Assembly: GCF_900178005.1 (NCBI RefSeq)
Contig: NZ_FXBS01000006.1
Coordinates: forward strand, 1,986,970-2,050,969
Source of the DNA: Tuberibacillus sp. Marseille-P3662
GTDB lineage: Bacteria; Bacillota; Bacilli; Bacillales; Sporolactobacillaceae
Length of the DNA: 64,000 nt
Direction: 5' to 3'
Within the stretch, counting starts at the first letter, position 1. Each line of letters starts with the position of its first letter. The translations under genes and the position numbers were made by a program. The notes below the pieces were generated by a model that was given only the letters and a program-made list of their open reading frames with translations, made no database searches and was not told the DNA's origin. Below, piece by piece: positions 8,710 to 16,903 of the stretch.

Positions 8710-8731
8710 AGTCATAAGCCACTTACACCAA

Positions 8732-10270
8732 TTATTTTTTATTAACAATACCTTGTTCAACAGCCATGTTTCGGGCGAGTTTCGGCGCCAGCCACAAGGG
8801 CGGAAGCAATAACAGTGAGACAGGAACAGCGGTCACAACAATAAAGTTTTGTAATGCCGTAATACTGCCTTCTCCAATTGATAATAAGACAACGGCAACG
8901 GCACCAAACATAAGGGCCCAGAACACCCTAATCAACTTATTTGGCCTGTCATCACCGGTAATCGCAACAGCTACTGTATAAGCCATGGAGTCCGTTGTTG
9001 TCGCCACGAAAATAACGGTCACAATTAAGAAACCAATAGCCATTATGAAGCCTAATGGGAGCTGATCCATGATCGCCATTACAGCGGCTGGCATTCCTGA
9101 TTCTTGTAAGGCCGTTGAGACTGAACCAGTATTCTTAATTTCATAAAAAATACCCGTTCCGCCAACAACGGTAAACCAAAAATTACTGACAATTGGAGCG
9201 ATGATGGAAACCGCTACAATCAATTGACGAATCGTTCTTCCCCGGGAGATCCGACTGATAAAGATCGCCATCATCGGACCATAGCCTAAAAACCAACCCC
9301 AGAAGAAAACCGTCCACAGTCCGAGCCAAGCATTGTCACCACGATACAAACTAATTCTCAGGAAGTTATGCAAGTAAAAACTTTCACCGGCAATAAAGTT
9401 GTTGATGATAAACATGGTTGGCCCAAGAATGAGCATGAAAATAATTAAAATAATGGTTAGACCCACATTCATCTTACTTAACCACTGGATCCCTCGATCG
9501 ATACCGGTTGCTGCCGATATAGAGGCAATCACCACAAGCGCTACAATAATCAACATATTGGTTACTAACGTGTTGGGGATGCCAAACAACGAATGCAGCC
9601 CATAACCCACTTGCAAGCCAAGAAATCCAATCGGACCAATGGTACCTGCCGCCACAGAAACGATGGAGACAATATCAGCAATCGATCCGATCACACTTTT
9701 ATGAAAGATTTTTTCACCGACAATTGGATACAAAATCGCTCTTGGTTTCAGCGGATAGCCTTTATGATAATGAGCATACATCAAAACAATTGTTGTGAGC
9801 GATCCTAAAATGGCCCAAGCCAAGAAACCCCAGTCCAAATAACTTTGTGATAGCGCCGGAAGAACGGATTCTTGCGACGTCAATCCTTCATCAGCGAATA
9901 AAGGCGGGGTTGTAATAAAATGGTACAAAGGTTCAGCGGCAGCCCAAAACACGCCACCCCCGGCCAATAATGTACACATAATCATGGAAATCCAACGATA
10001 GTTACCATTTTCAGGTTTTTCCATGTTCCCTAGACGAACGTTTCCGTATTTAGTAAAAGCGATGATCAGTCCGATAATAAACGTCGCCAGCAGCAATAAC
10101 TGCCAATAGGCACCGAAATATTTTACTGAAAACGCGAACCCACCATTGATCCAGTTCCCCATCATGCCATCATTAATGAGTGACATAATAACGAACAGAG
10201 CCAATAAACCACCGCTCACAACAAATGTTGTCCAATCCATTTGCTGCTTTTTGCCTTGATCTTTTCTCAT
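8732..10270 (-). CDS. BCCT-family (betaine/carnitine/choline-type) transporter, copy 1
   Basis: This 512-residue membrane protein of about 12 helices contains the BCCT landmarks KPENGNYRW, FWAAAEPLYHF, KGYPLKPRAILYP and ISRGRTIR (341-348). It probably imports a quaternary ammonium or related compatible solute. Two classical motifs differ. The glycine-rich AGMGIG loop that forms part of the Na+ site in BetP/OpuD reads LLAGGGVFW. The tryptophan box, normally FYWAWWISWSPF, reads FFWGWFLGYGP (322-332), so two of its tryptophans are F and Y. It is a tandem paralogue of the gene at 10558-12144, yet has its own promoter and terminator. AGGAGG precedes the ATG. Confidence 0.88.
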   Translation of the reverse strand: MRKDQGKKQQMDWTTFVVSGGLLALFVIMSLINDGMMGNWINGGFAFSVKYFGAYWQLLLLATFIIGLIIAFTKYGNVRLGNMEKPENGNYRWISMIMCTLLAGGGVFWAAAEPLYHFITTPPLFADEGLTSQESVLPALSQSYLDWGFLAWAILGSLTTIVLMYAHYHKGYPLKPRAILYPIVGEKIFHKSVIGSIADIVSIVSVAAGTIGPIGFLGLQVGYGLHSLFGIPNTLVTNMLIIVALVVIASISAATGIDRGIQWLSKMNVGLTIILIIFMLILGPTMFIINNFIAGESFYLHNFLRISLYRGDNAWLGLWTVFFWGWFLGYGPMMAIFISRISRGRTIRQLIVAVSIIAPIVSNFWFTVVGGTGIFYEIKNTGSVSTALQESGMPAAVMAIMDQLPLGFIMAIGFLIVTVIFVATTTDSMAYTVAVAITGDDRPNKLIRVFWALMFGAVAVVLLSIGEGSITALQNFIVVTAVPVSLLLLPPLWLAPKLARNMAVEQGIVNKK

Positions 10271-10450
10271 TATGTGCCTCCTAGAAATTCAGACAATCGT
10301 CTTCTTAACTTACGTCATGTGACGCTAAATTATAAATGCACCACGTCAAAGTTTGTCAGAGGCCACACAACTTGCTCTTTCCCAGCACGTTTTATAATAA
10401 ATGTCGATGAACACCTCAGAAATGTTTTGTTTTTAAACAACTAGTGCCCC

Positions 10451-10480
10451 ATTATAGGTAAATCGGATCAGTGATGTCAA
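10451..10480 (-). promoter_or_regulatory. sigma-A-type promoter of BCCT copy 1
   Basis: Minus-strand TTGACA (10480-10475) and TATAAT (10456-10451) are separated by 18 bases. They lie about 180 bases before the start codon, leaving a long untranslated leader. Confidence 0.7.
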
Positions 10481-10512
10481 CAAATCACGTCTATATCACA
10501 TCCAATAATAAA

Positions 10513-10550
10513 CAAGATCTTGGTATACAATCACGTATACCAAGATCTTG
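10513..10550 (-). terminator. terminator of BCCT copy 2
   Basis: A perfect 16-bp stem, CAAGATCTTGGTATAC (10513-10528) with its complement (10535-10550), encloses a six-base loop and is followed by TTTATTATT on the minus strand. Confidence 0.88.
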
Positions 10551-10557
10551 TGAAATT

Positions 10558-12144
10558 TTAATCTGGATCAGTAGCCTCTGTAATCCCTTTTTCAGGTTCA
10601 GGGCTATGCAATAATCCTTGTTCTGCCGCCATCTTATGAGCAATTTTAGGAGCTAGCCATAATGGCGGTAATAGCAGTATCGATACTGGCACAGCAGTAA
10701 CAACAATAAAGTTCTGTAAGGTTGTAATACTACTTTCCCCAATGGACAGTAGTACGGCAGCTATTGCTCCGAACAACAACGCCCAAAAAACTCTAATAAA
10801 TCGATGCGGTGAATCATCACCCGTTATGGCTGCAGCCACCGTATAGGACATTGAGTCAGCCGTTGTTGCAACAAATACCATTGTCACGATTAGAAAGCCG
10901 ATTGATAACACAAATCCAAAAGGCACTTGGTTAAGAATTGCCATAACCGCAGCCGGCATTCCCGCATTGTTAAGCGCCGTTGAAACAGAACCTGGATTTT
11001 GTATTTCATAAGATATACCTGATCCGCCGATCGCTGTGAACCAAAAATTACTTACAAGCGGAGCAATCACCGACACCGCTACAATCAATTCTCGAATTGT
11101 CCGTCCCCGAGAAATTCGGCTGATGAAAATCATCATCATCGGCCCAAATCCTAGGAACCAGCCCCAGAAGAAAATGGTCCAAGAACCTAACCAAGCTTCA
11201 TCGCCCCTGTACAGGCTCATCATTAAGAAATTTTGGATTTGAAATCCTTCGCCGGCGACAAACGAATTAAGGATAAACATGGTTGGACCAAGAATGAGCA
11301 TCGCAATCATTAAGATAATCGCTAGTCCGACATTCATACGGCTAAGCCACTGAATGCCGCGATCGATACCCGTTGCAGCAGAGATTGAAGCAATGGCTAT
11401 TAGAAAAATAATGACACCCATATAAGTCACCATGGTCTCTGGGATATTAAATAAATAATTAAGGCCATAACCCACTTGCAGACCAAGAAATCCGATTGGA
11501 CCAATAGTACCTGCTGCAACAGCTATAATTGACACAACATCGGCCGTTGTGCCAACCACACTTCTTTTAAAAATTTTCTCACCAAAGATAGGATATAAGA
11601 TCGATCTTGGCTTCAACGGATAACCCTTATGATAGTGAACATACATCAATACAATAGAGGCTAAAGTACCAAGACAAGCCCAAGCTGTGAAGCCCCAATG
11701 GAAAAAAGCCTGCGCTAAAGCAGGACTCACCGCTTCTGATTGAGTTAACCCATCATTGGCAAATAAGGGGGGTGTCGTCAAAAAGTGAAACATCGGTTCA
11801 CCTGCTGCCCAGAATACTCCGCCGCTGGCCAGCAGCGTACACAGGATCATCGCAACCCAACGGAAATTACTGTTTTCAGGCTTCTCTTTTTTACCTAAGC
11901 GAACCTTCCCATATTTCATAAATGCTAAAATTAATCCAATCACAAAGTTACCAAGTAATAACAATTGCCAAAAAGCACCAAAAAATTTGGCCGACCAATC
12001 AAAAGATTGTGTAATCCACTCATCAATAAGAGGTTTATTAACTAAGGATAGAATAAGAAATAGGATGAGGCATCCTCCGCTAATCACGAACGTCATCCAG
12101 TCAATCTTACTCCCCCTATTTACGTCATCCGTCTGGTCATTCAT
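10558..12144 (-). CDS. BCCT-family transporter, copy 2
   Basis: This 528-residue carrier resembles copy 1 along the whole length, by eye about three quarters identical in the C-terminal half. It has the same altered motifs: LLASGGVFWAAGEP in place of the glycine-rich Na+ loop and FFWGWFLGFGP in place of the tryptophan box, here with F where copy 1 has Y. The C-terminus has a short acidic extension (PEPEKGITEATDPD), unlike copy 1. GGGGAGG precedes the ATG. Its own strong promoter and terminator show that the two copies can be expressed separately, which suggests different osmotic or nutritional triggers or slightly different substrates. Confidence 0.88.
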   Translation of the reverse strand: MNDQTDDVNRGSKIDWMTFVISGGCLILFLILSLVNKPLIDEWITQSFDWSAKFFGAFWQLLLLGNFVIGLILAFMKYGKVRLGKKEKPENSNFRWVAMILCTLLASGGVFWAAGEPMFHFLTTPPLFANDGLTQSEAVSPALAQAFFHWGFTAWACLGTLASIVLMYVHYHKGYPLKPRSILYPIFGEKIFKRSVVGTTADVVSIIAVAAGTIGPIGFLGLQVGYGLNYLFNIPETMVTYMGVIIFLIAIASISAATGIDRGIQWLSRMNVGLAIILMIAMLILGPTMFILNSFVAGEGFQIQNFLMMSLYRGDEAWLGSWTIFFWGWFLGFGPMMMIFISRISRGRTIRELIVAVSVIAPLVSNFWFTAIGGSGISYEIQNPGSVSTALNNAGMPAAVMAILNQVPFGFVLSIGFLIVTMVFVATTADSMSYTVAAAITGDDSPHRFIRVFWALLFGAIAAVLLSIGESSITTLQNFIVVTAVPVSILLLPPLWLAPKIAHKMAAEQGLLHSPEPEKGITEATDPD

Positions 12145-12271
12145 GTTTTTCCTCCCCAGTTTATCATTTGGTTTTTATCCTTTTCCTTTAATTTTCAATT
12201 TCACAACATTAAAAAGAAGAAATCGGTTCTCTCTCCCTTGTTTTTTCGACTTTGGCGTTGACTAAGCATAT

Positions 12272-12300
12272 ATTATAGAGGTCCGTTGACAAGAAGTCAA
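12272..12300 (-). promoter_or_regulatory. sigma-A-type promoter of BCCT copy 2
   Basis: Minus-strand TTGACT (12300-12295) and TATAAT (12277-12272) have an ideal 17-base spacer. The start codon is about 125 bases downstream. Confidence 0.75.
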
Positions 12301-12407
12301 AAGCAGACAGCTGTCCGGTTTTAAAGGTACAAACACGATGTCGCTCATTTTGTCCATTCACGTAATCATTTGCATTAATTTAAGGAAAAATCATTGATTT
12401 TACAATG

Positions 12408-12686
12408 GAGTCAATTTCATCATTCAAGACTAAAGCAGAAAACCCAAACATTTGTAAGTGTGCTTGGCCTGTTGATTTCCACTCTAGGCGGACGCTTTCC
12501 GCGGGCATGGCTTGAGCCTCCTCATGCTTCGCATTGCGGGGTCTCAAGACTCATGCTATTCCCGCAGGAGTCGCCGCCTGCCGTTCCAATCAACGATGTT
12601 AACGCGCTGAATTGACAAACGTTAATACATTAGACCGTTCGAGTGTTCGAATCAATGATGAATATAAGCATTTATGAAATTGACTC
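12408..12686. mobile_element. MITE-like intergenic repeat, family A copy 1
   Basis: A 279-bp non-coding block is bounded by a perfect 13-bp inverted repeat: GAGTCAATTTCAT (12408-12420) and ATGAAATTGACTC (12674-12686). The interior holds a GC-rich inverted structure (GGCGGACGCTTTCCGCGGGC against GCAGGAGTCGCCGCCTGCC). A second copy lies in opposite orientation at 57670-58006 with nearly identical flanks. It encodes no convincing protein. The ends and length suit a miniature inverted-repeat element, or an old Bacillaceae interspersed repeat mobilised in trans; no flanking target duplication was established. Confidence 0.7.
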
Positions 12687-12700
12687 AATACCCTAAGTAT

Positions 12701-12734
12701 AAAAAAAAGCATGAAGGTCGGAGCCTTCATGCTT
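12701..12734 (-). terminator. terminator of wrbA
   Basis: AAGCATGAAGG (12707-12717) and CCTTCATGCTT (12724-12734) form an 11-bp stem, followed on the minus strand by eight T residues. Confidence 0.9.
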
Positions 12735-12750
12735 CGTTAAGATCACGGAT

Positions 12751-13362
12751 TTATTGATTGCCGTTTTTAACCCATGCAGCCACTGTTGCTGTACGTTTCG
12801 CTTGGTGTTTCACAGCCGCTTCAACATCTTCTTGCATGTTACCATCTTGGTCCACTGTAACACTTGTTCCATAAGGGTTGCCGCCGCCTGCAAATGTAAC
12901 CGGGTCTGTGTACCCTGGGGCAGCAATAATGGCGCCCCAGTGCATCATTGTAGTGTATAGATTTTGTACAGTTGCTTCTTGTCCGCCATGTGGGTTTTGA
13001 GCTGAAGACATCGCGCTAACAACTTTGTTGACCAATTTACCTTGCGCCCAAAGTCCGCCGGCAGTATCAAAGAATTGCTTGACTTGGGCAGGCACATTGC
13101 CAAAACGAGTCGGTGTACTGAAGATATAAGCATCGGCCCATTCCAAGTCATCTGTCGTTGCTGTTGGCACATCTTTCGTCGCATTCAAATGCTCACGCCA
13201 GGCCGGATTCGAATCAATCGCTGCATCAGGAGCAATTTCTTCGATTTTCAATAGCTTAACATCAGCGCCAGCTTCCTTCGCCGCTGCTTCCGCCCATTGC
13301 GCTAATTGATAATTTGTACCTGTTGAACTGTAATAAAAGACTGCTAATTTAACATTTGCCAT
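12751..13362 (-). CDS. wrbA: NAD(P)H:quinone oxidoreductase, WrbA type
   Basis: This 203-residue flavodoxin-fold enzyme reduces quinones by two electrons, avoiding semiquinones. WrbA features seen include the FMN phosphate loop YYSSTGTNYQLAQW at 10-23, STPTRFGNVPAQVKQFFDTAGGLW split over 82-105, and the HGGQEATVQNLYTTMMHWG block after SAQNP. AAAGGAG precedes the ATG and a strong terminator follows the stop. It sits directly downstream of mhqE-mhqD, so the three genes make a quinone/hydroquinone stress group. A gap of 133 bases before wrbA leaves open whether it has its own promoter. Confidence 0.93.
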   Translation of the reverse strand: MANVKLAVFYYSSTGTNYQLAQWAEAAAKEAGADVKLLKIEEIAPDAAIDSNPAWREHLNATKDVPTATTDDLEWADAYIFSTPTRFGNVPAQVKQFFDTAGGLWAQGKLVNKVVSAMSSAQNPHGGQEATVQNLYTTMMHWGAIIAAPGYTDPVTFAGGGNPYGTSVTVDQDGNMQEDVEAAVKHQAKRTATVAAWVKNGNQ

Positions 13363-13495
13363 TTTGTTATAAACTCCTTTGTTAATATAAGTATCTCTCT
13401 AGAAACATAATGCCTTCACTCCAACGGTTATATACATGGCTTTCATCGAAACATTTAACACCCCCTTTCAAGGCTTTAATCTTGTTGTATCAAGA

Positions 13496-14098
13496 CTATG
13501 ACAAGCCTTGATACCAGAGTGCGGCTTGCTGGACTTCTTCGCGAGTCAATTGATGACCCTGGTCCTCCCAATGGAGCTCAACCACTGCACCAGCCTGTTC
13601 AAGTAATCCGACCAAATTCTTGGTCTCGTCAGGATGACAAATGGGATCGTTCGTCCCCGCAGCAATAAATACCGGCATACCTGTCAAATCAGGCAATGCG
13701 ATGCCACGTCGGGGGACCATCGGATGGAAAAGCATGGCCCCTTTAAGCGTTTGGCCATAGTGAAACAGCAAGCTCCCGGCGATATTGGCTCCATTCGAAT
13801 AGCCAACAGCTATGACTTCATCTCGATTAAATGTATGATCAACGGCTGCTTTATCTAGAAACTCGTGCAACTCTTTTGTCCGATATATAAGGTCTTCTTC
13901 ATCAAAAACCCCTTCGGCCAACCTGCGGAAAAATCGCGGCATCCCCTGTTCACTCACATTGCCGCGTACGCTTAACACTGAAGCATCCTTGTTAATCATA
14001 TCGGCAATTGGAAGTAAATCACGTTCCGTTCCACCGGTTCCATGCAATAACAAAAATGTAGGTTGAAGCTCTTCTCCTTCATTGAAGATGTGTTTCAT
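13496..14098 (-). CDS. mhqD: carboxylesterase-type alpha/beta hydrolase (MhqD-like)
   Basis: This 200-residue alpha/beta hydrolase has the oxyanion loop LLLHGTGGTERDLL, the nucleophile elbow GYSNGA (Ser in V-G-Y-S-N-G), the acid in AGTNDPICHPD, and the catalytic His in DQGHQLT. It resembles B. subtilis MhqD (YodD), which is co-transcribed with the ring-cleaving MhqE and controlled by MhqR. The start ATG overlaps the mhqE stop in an ATGA arrangement, indicating translational coupling. Its substrate is presumed to be a product of hydroquinone ring cleavage, but this has not been shown for the family. Confidence 0.87.
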   Translation of the reverse strand: MKHIFNEGEELQPTFLLLHGTGGTERDLLPIADMINKDASVLSVRGNVSEQGMPRFFRRLAEGVFDEEDLIYRTKELHEFLDKAAVDHTFNRDEVIAVGYSNGANIAGSLLFHYGQTLKGAMLFHPMVPRRGIALPDLTGMPVFIAAGTNDPICHPDETKNLVGLLEQAGAVVELHWEDQGHQLTREEVQQAALWYQGLS

Positions 14099-15045
14099 GA
14101 CCGGTCCCCTTTCATAGGTTGAACGTCAACTGGGCTCAAAATCTCTTCAATCTTTCCACGGTGTTGTTCAAGCCATTGTGGAAGCTTTAAAGCTTGACCT
14201 AAATTCTCATAGGATTCATCTGTATCGAATCCGGGCGTATCTGTTGCTATTTCAAATAGAATACCGCCATGTTCACGAAAGTAAACAGAATTAAAGTATT
14301 GGCGATCCTTAACATCCGTGGGTTGTAATTGATTTTTACTGAGATGACTGCGCCATTCGAGTTGATCCTCATCATCCTGCGCGCGCCAGGCAATATGATG
14401 AACGGTGCCTGCTCCCATCAATCCTTGGGCTTGGGGTGATATCTTAAGGTCAATCACTTGACCCCGCTCCCCCTCTGCATAAAAACGAAGATACTGATCA
14501 TCTTGACTAACTTGTTTTAAACCAAGGACATCGGTGAGAACCTCAGCTGTTCCGTCAAAAGATCCCGATGACAAAACGGCACCGCCAAACCCTTTAATGG
14601 CAACATCCGGTGTAATATCAGCCACGAGCCATTGACTGTTCTCTCCCGCTTTGCGGGCGACGAGTTCTAGTTGCAAGCCATGCGGGTCGGTAAATTGTAA
14701 ATACGTCTCATCGAAACGGGTCACCTTTTGAAATGAGACATCAAATGCCATCAATCGCTTCTCCCAAAACGGTAATGCCTGCTCAGGTACAACAAAACTC
14801 GTAACACTAACTTGGCCAGCGCCAGAACGTCCCTGCCGGACACCTGCCCACGGGAAAAAGGTCATAATCGTGCCGGGATGACCGAGTTCGTTACCAAAAT
14901 AGAGATGATAGGTTCCTGGATCATCAAAGTTGACGGTCTTTTTTACTAACCGCAGTCCTAATACACCAGCGTAAAAATCGATATTTTCTTGAGGATCACC
15001 GGCAATAGCTGTTATATGATGGATCCCCTTTGTTGTTTTCGACAC
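14095..15045 (-). CDS. mhqE: ring-cleaving (hydroquinone-type) dioxygenase, MhqE/MhqO family
   Basis: This 316-residue protein has two vicinal-oxygen-chelate (glyoxalase-fold) domains. Metal-site residues are in HHITAIAGD near the start, LQLELVAR around residue 126, TVHHIAWRA in the second half, and GGILFEIATD. B. subtilis MhqA, MhqE and MhqO are the relatives; they are thought to open hydroquinone and catechol-like rings and give resistance to quinone stress. A sigma-A promoter with an overlapping MhqR-like palindrome lies upstream, and mhqD follows with a four-base overlap. The MarR-type regulator MhqR is not encoded in this window. Confidence 0.9.
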   Translation of the reverse strand: MSKTTKGIHHITAIAGDPQENIDFYAGVLGLRLVKKTVNFDDPGTYHLYFGNELGHPGTIMTFFPWAGVRQGRSGAGQVSVTSFVVPEQALPFWEKRLMAFDVSFQKVTRFDETYLQFTDPHGLQLELVARKAGENSQWLVADITPDVAIKGFGGAVLSSGSFDGTAEVLTDVLGLKQVSQDDQYLRFYAEGERGQVIDLKISPQAQGLMGAGTVHHIAWRAQDDEDQLEWRSHLSKNQLQPTDVKDRQYFNSVYFREHGGILFEIATDTPGFDTDESYENLGQALKLPQWLEQHRGKIEEILSPVDVQPMKGDRS

Positions 15046-15097
15046 TGTTTTCCCTCCTTTATATAAGCAACTTTATCGTCAATCAAATGATAATATT

Positions 15098-15144
15098 TAT
15101 CCTTAATTCAAGATAAATTATATCAAGATATATGTTATTGTCAA
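15098..15144 (-). promoter_or_regulatory. mhqED promoter with MhqR-like operator
   Basis: On the minus strand, TTGACA (15144-15139), a 16-base spacer and TATAAT (15122-15117) form a strong promoter. Directly after it lies TATCTTGAATTAAGGATA (15115-15098), an imperfect palindrome matching 14 of 18 positions to its own complement and close to the B. subtilis MhqR operator (tATCTcgAATTCgAGATa). A repressor bound there would block transcription start. Confidence 0.75.
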
Positions 15145-15186
15145 CAATGACGCATTTGCTTCAATAGCAATTCGGGCTCTAAAAAT

Positions 15187-15226
15187 AAAAACGGACGGAC
15201 CCTCCCACGATGATCCGTCCGTTTTT
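15187..15226 (-). terminator. terminator of the Ktr gene
   Basis: A 13-bp stem AAAAACGGACGGA (15187-15199) with TCCGTCCGTTTTT (15214-15226), followed by T-rich sequence on the minus strand. Confidence 0.88.
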
Positions 15227-15238
15227 CGATATTGAATT

Positions 15239-16579
15239 TTATCCAGTAAGTACGTCTGACTCGGGGTAACGGATATTTGCTGTTCGACTTTTTGCAAAAG
15301 AGAAGGCTAGCGTCAACGGCCCGATTTTCCCACAGAACATGATGATGACAACAACAAGTTTACCAATCACCGATAGTTCCGGCGTTAGTCCCATCGATAA
15401 TCCCACTGTTCCGAAAGCTGAAATAACTTCAAACATGATTTCTAAGAAAGGAGCAGAATGTTCTGTAATCGTTAATATAAAAGCCGAAAGTGAGACAAAC
15501 AACATACTCAACATCGTTAAAGCTAGTGATTTTTGCACAATACGAAATTTAATGGTGCGCTGAAAGACTGTGATGTCCTTTCTTCCCTGAAGGAAAGCAA
15601 GCGTCGATAATAACAAGACGATAAAAGTGGTTAATTTGATGCCTCCACCCGTTGACGCACTTCCGGCACCAATAAACATTAAAATCATAATAAAGAACTG
15701 TGTCGCATGTGAGAGCCCCCCTGTATCCAAAGTGTTAAAACCAGCTGTCCTTGGTGTAACAGCTTGAAAATACGACGCCCACATTTTCTCCGGTGTTGAC
15801 ATAGGACCAATGGTATTAGGATTGTTATATTCTAAAATGAAAACGACGATCATACTCAGGATCGTTAAGATCACGGTTCCTGTGACCATGAGTTTCGTAT
15901 GCAGGCTTAACCGGTGAAAATCATGCCCACCCCATAATTCCGCTAAAACAGTAAAGCCTACACCTCCCATAATGAATAGAATCGTTATCACAATATTGAC
16001 AACAGGATCATTAACAAATGACATCAAACTATTAGACCAAATCGAGAATCCTGCATTATTAAACGCCGATACTGAATGAAACAAACTATAATAAATGCCT
16101 TTTCCCCAGCCGAACTGCGGTCCCCAATCCAATGCTAAGAAGCAAGCTGCAACTCCTTCAATCACAAGTGAATAATAAACAACCTTTTTCACAAGCCGGA
16201 TCACACCGCCTACTGAAGGTTGGTTCAATGCCTGCTGAATGATAAGACGTTGCCGCATCCCGATTTTCTTACCCAACATGATATAAATCAGCACAGCAAT
16301 CGTCATCACACCAAGTCCTCCGAGCTGAATTAAAACAAGAATCACAATTTCCCCAAATAAAGTATAAGCGGAACCGGTATCAACAGTGATGAGTCCCGTA
16401 ACTGTAATGGCAGAGGTTGCCGTAAATAAGGCGTCGACCCAGGATATCGCTTGAGATGTCGCAATGGGTAACTTTAATAAAATCGTCCCTAATACCATGC
16501 TTAAAATAAAAGCAATGGCCAATAGCTGAGGTGGATTGAAATTGAATTTAGTCAACCGTTTAAATCCTATAGGCAGCAT
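15239..16579 (-). CDS. Ktr/Trk-type potassium uptake channel subunit (KtrB/KtrD)
   Basis: This 446-residue membrane protein has the four-fold M1-P-M2 design of KtrB/TrkH. The four selectivity-filter segments can be read as TVTGLI, NNAGFS, RTAGFN and GTVGLS, and the gating loop GAGSASTGGGIKLTT lies in the third repeat. It conducts K+ (often with Na+) once bound to a cytoplasmic KtrA/KtrC ring. No such RCK subunit is next to it, as for the unlinked B. subtilis ktrC and ktrD, so KtrD is the more likely orthologue. AAGGAG precedes the ATG. Its vicinity to BCCT carriers fits osmotic adaptation. Confidence 0.92.
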   Translation of the reverse strand: MLPIGFKRLTKFNFNPPQLLAIAFILSMVLGTILLKLPIATSQAISWVDALFTATSAITVTGLITVDTGSAYTLFGEIVILVLIQLGGLGVMTIAVLIYIMLGKKIGMRQRLIIQQALNQPSVGGVIRLVKKVVYYSLVIEGVAACFLALDWGPQFGWGKGIYYSLFHSVSAFNNAGFSIWSNSLMSFVNDPVVNIVITILFIMGGVGFTVLAELWGGHDFHRLSLHTKLMVTGTVILTILSMIVVFILEYNNPNTIGPMSTPEKMWASYFQAVTPRTAGFNTLDTGGLSHATQFFIMILMFIGAGSASTGGGIKLTTFIVLLLSTLAFLQGRKDITVFQRTIKFRIVQKSLALTMLSMLFVSLSAFILTITEHSAPFLEIMFEVISAFGTVGLSMGLTPELSVIGKLVVVIIMFCGKIGPLTLAFSFAKSRTANIRYPESDVLTG

Positions 16580-16749
16580 GTAACTCCTTCTTTCATAACA
16601 GCGACATTATCGTGATATTTCTATTTAACTATTAGTGTAGAACACTTGCAACCTTCTATTGAATTTTTAATAGATTCATCACACTGGAGCAGGTTTGACA
16701 ATACATTAGAATGACTGAATAGAATGTCGTGCAGATTGTTTTTCCAAGG

Positions 16750-16850
16750 CTCTTTTCTAAAAGATTGTTTTTGAAATAGGACTGATGAAAGCTAAAGGTC
16801 GAAATCGTTGATTGGAGCGGAAAGTGCGAGACTCACCCCCTCCTCTGAAA
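16750..16850. repeat. remnant of a GC-rich Bacillaceae interspersed repeat
   Basis: TCTTTTCTAAAAGATTGTTT near 16751 and GTTGATTGGAGCGGAAAGTG near 16809 match the left halves of the elements at 59780-59956 and 57670-58006, but the matching right half is absent. It looks like a decayed copy, lying just upstream of the GNAT gene. Confidence 0.5.
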
Positions 16851-16903
16851 TAGCAACAAAGTATACGAAACAGCCTTTTCCAAAATGCTATGAGGTGATC
16901 ATT

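Noticed and set aside
12394..12615. Plus-strand ORF of 73 codons
   Set aside because: Lies inside the family A repeat and is not preserved in the second copy; no ribosome site.
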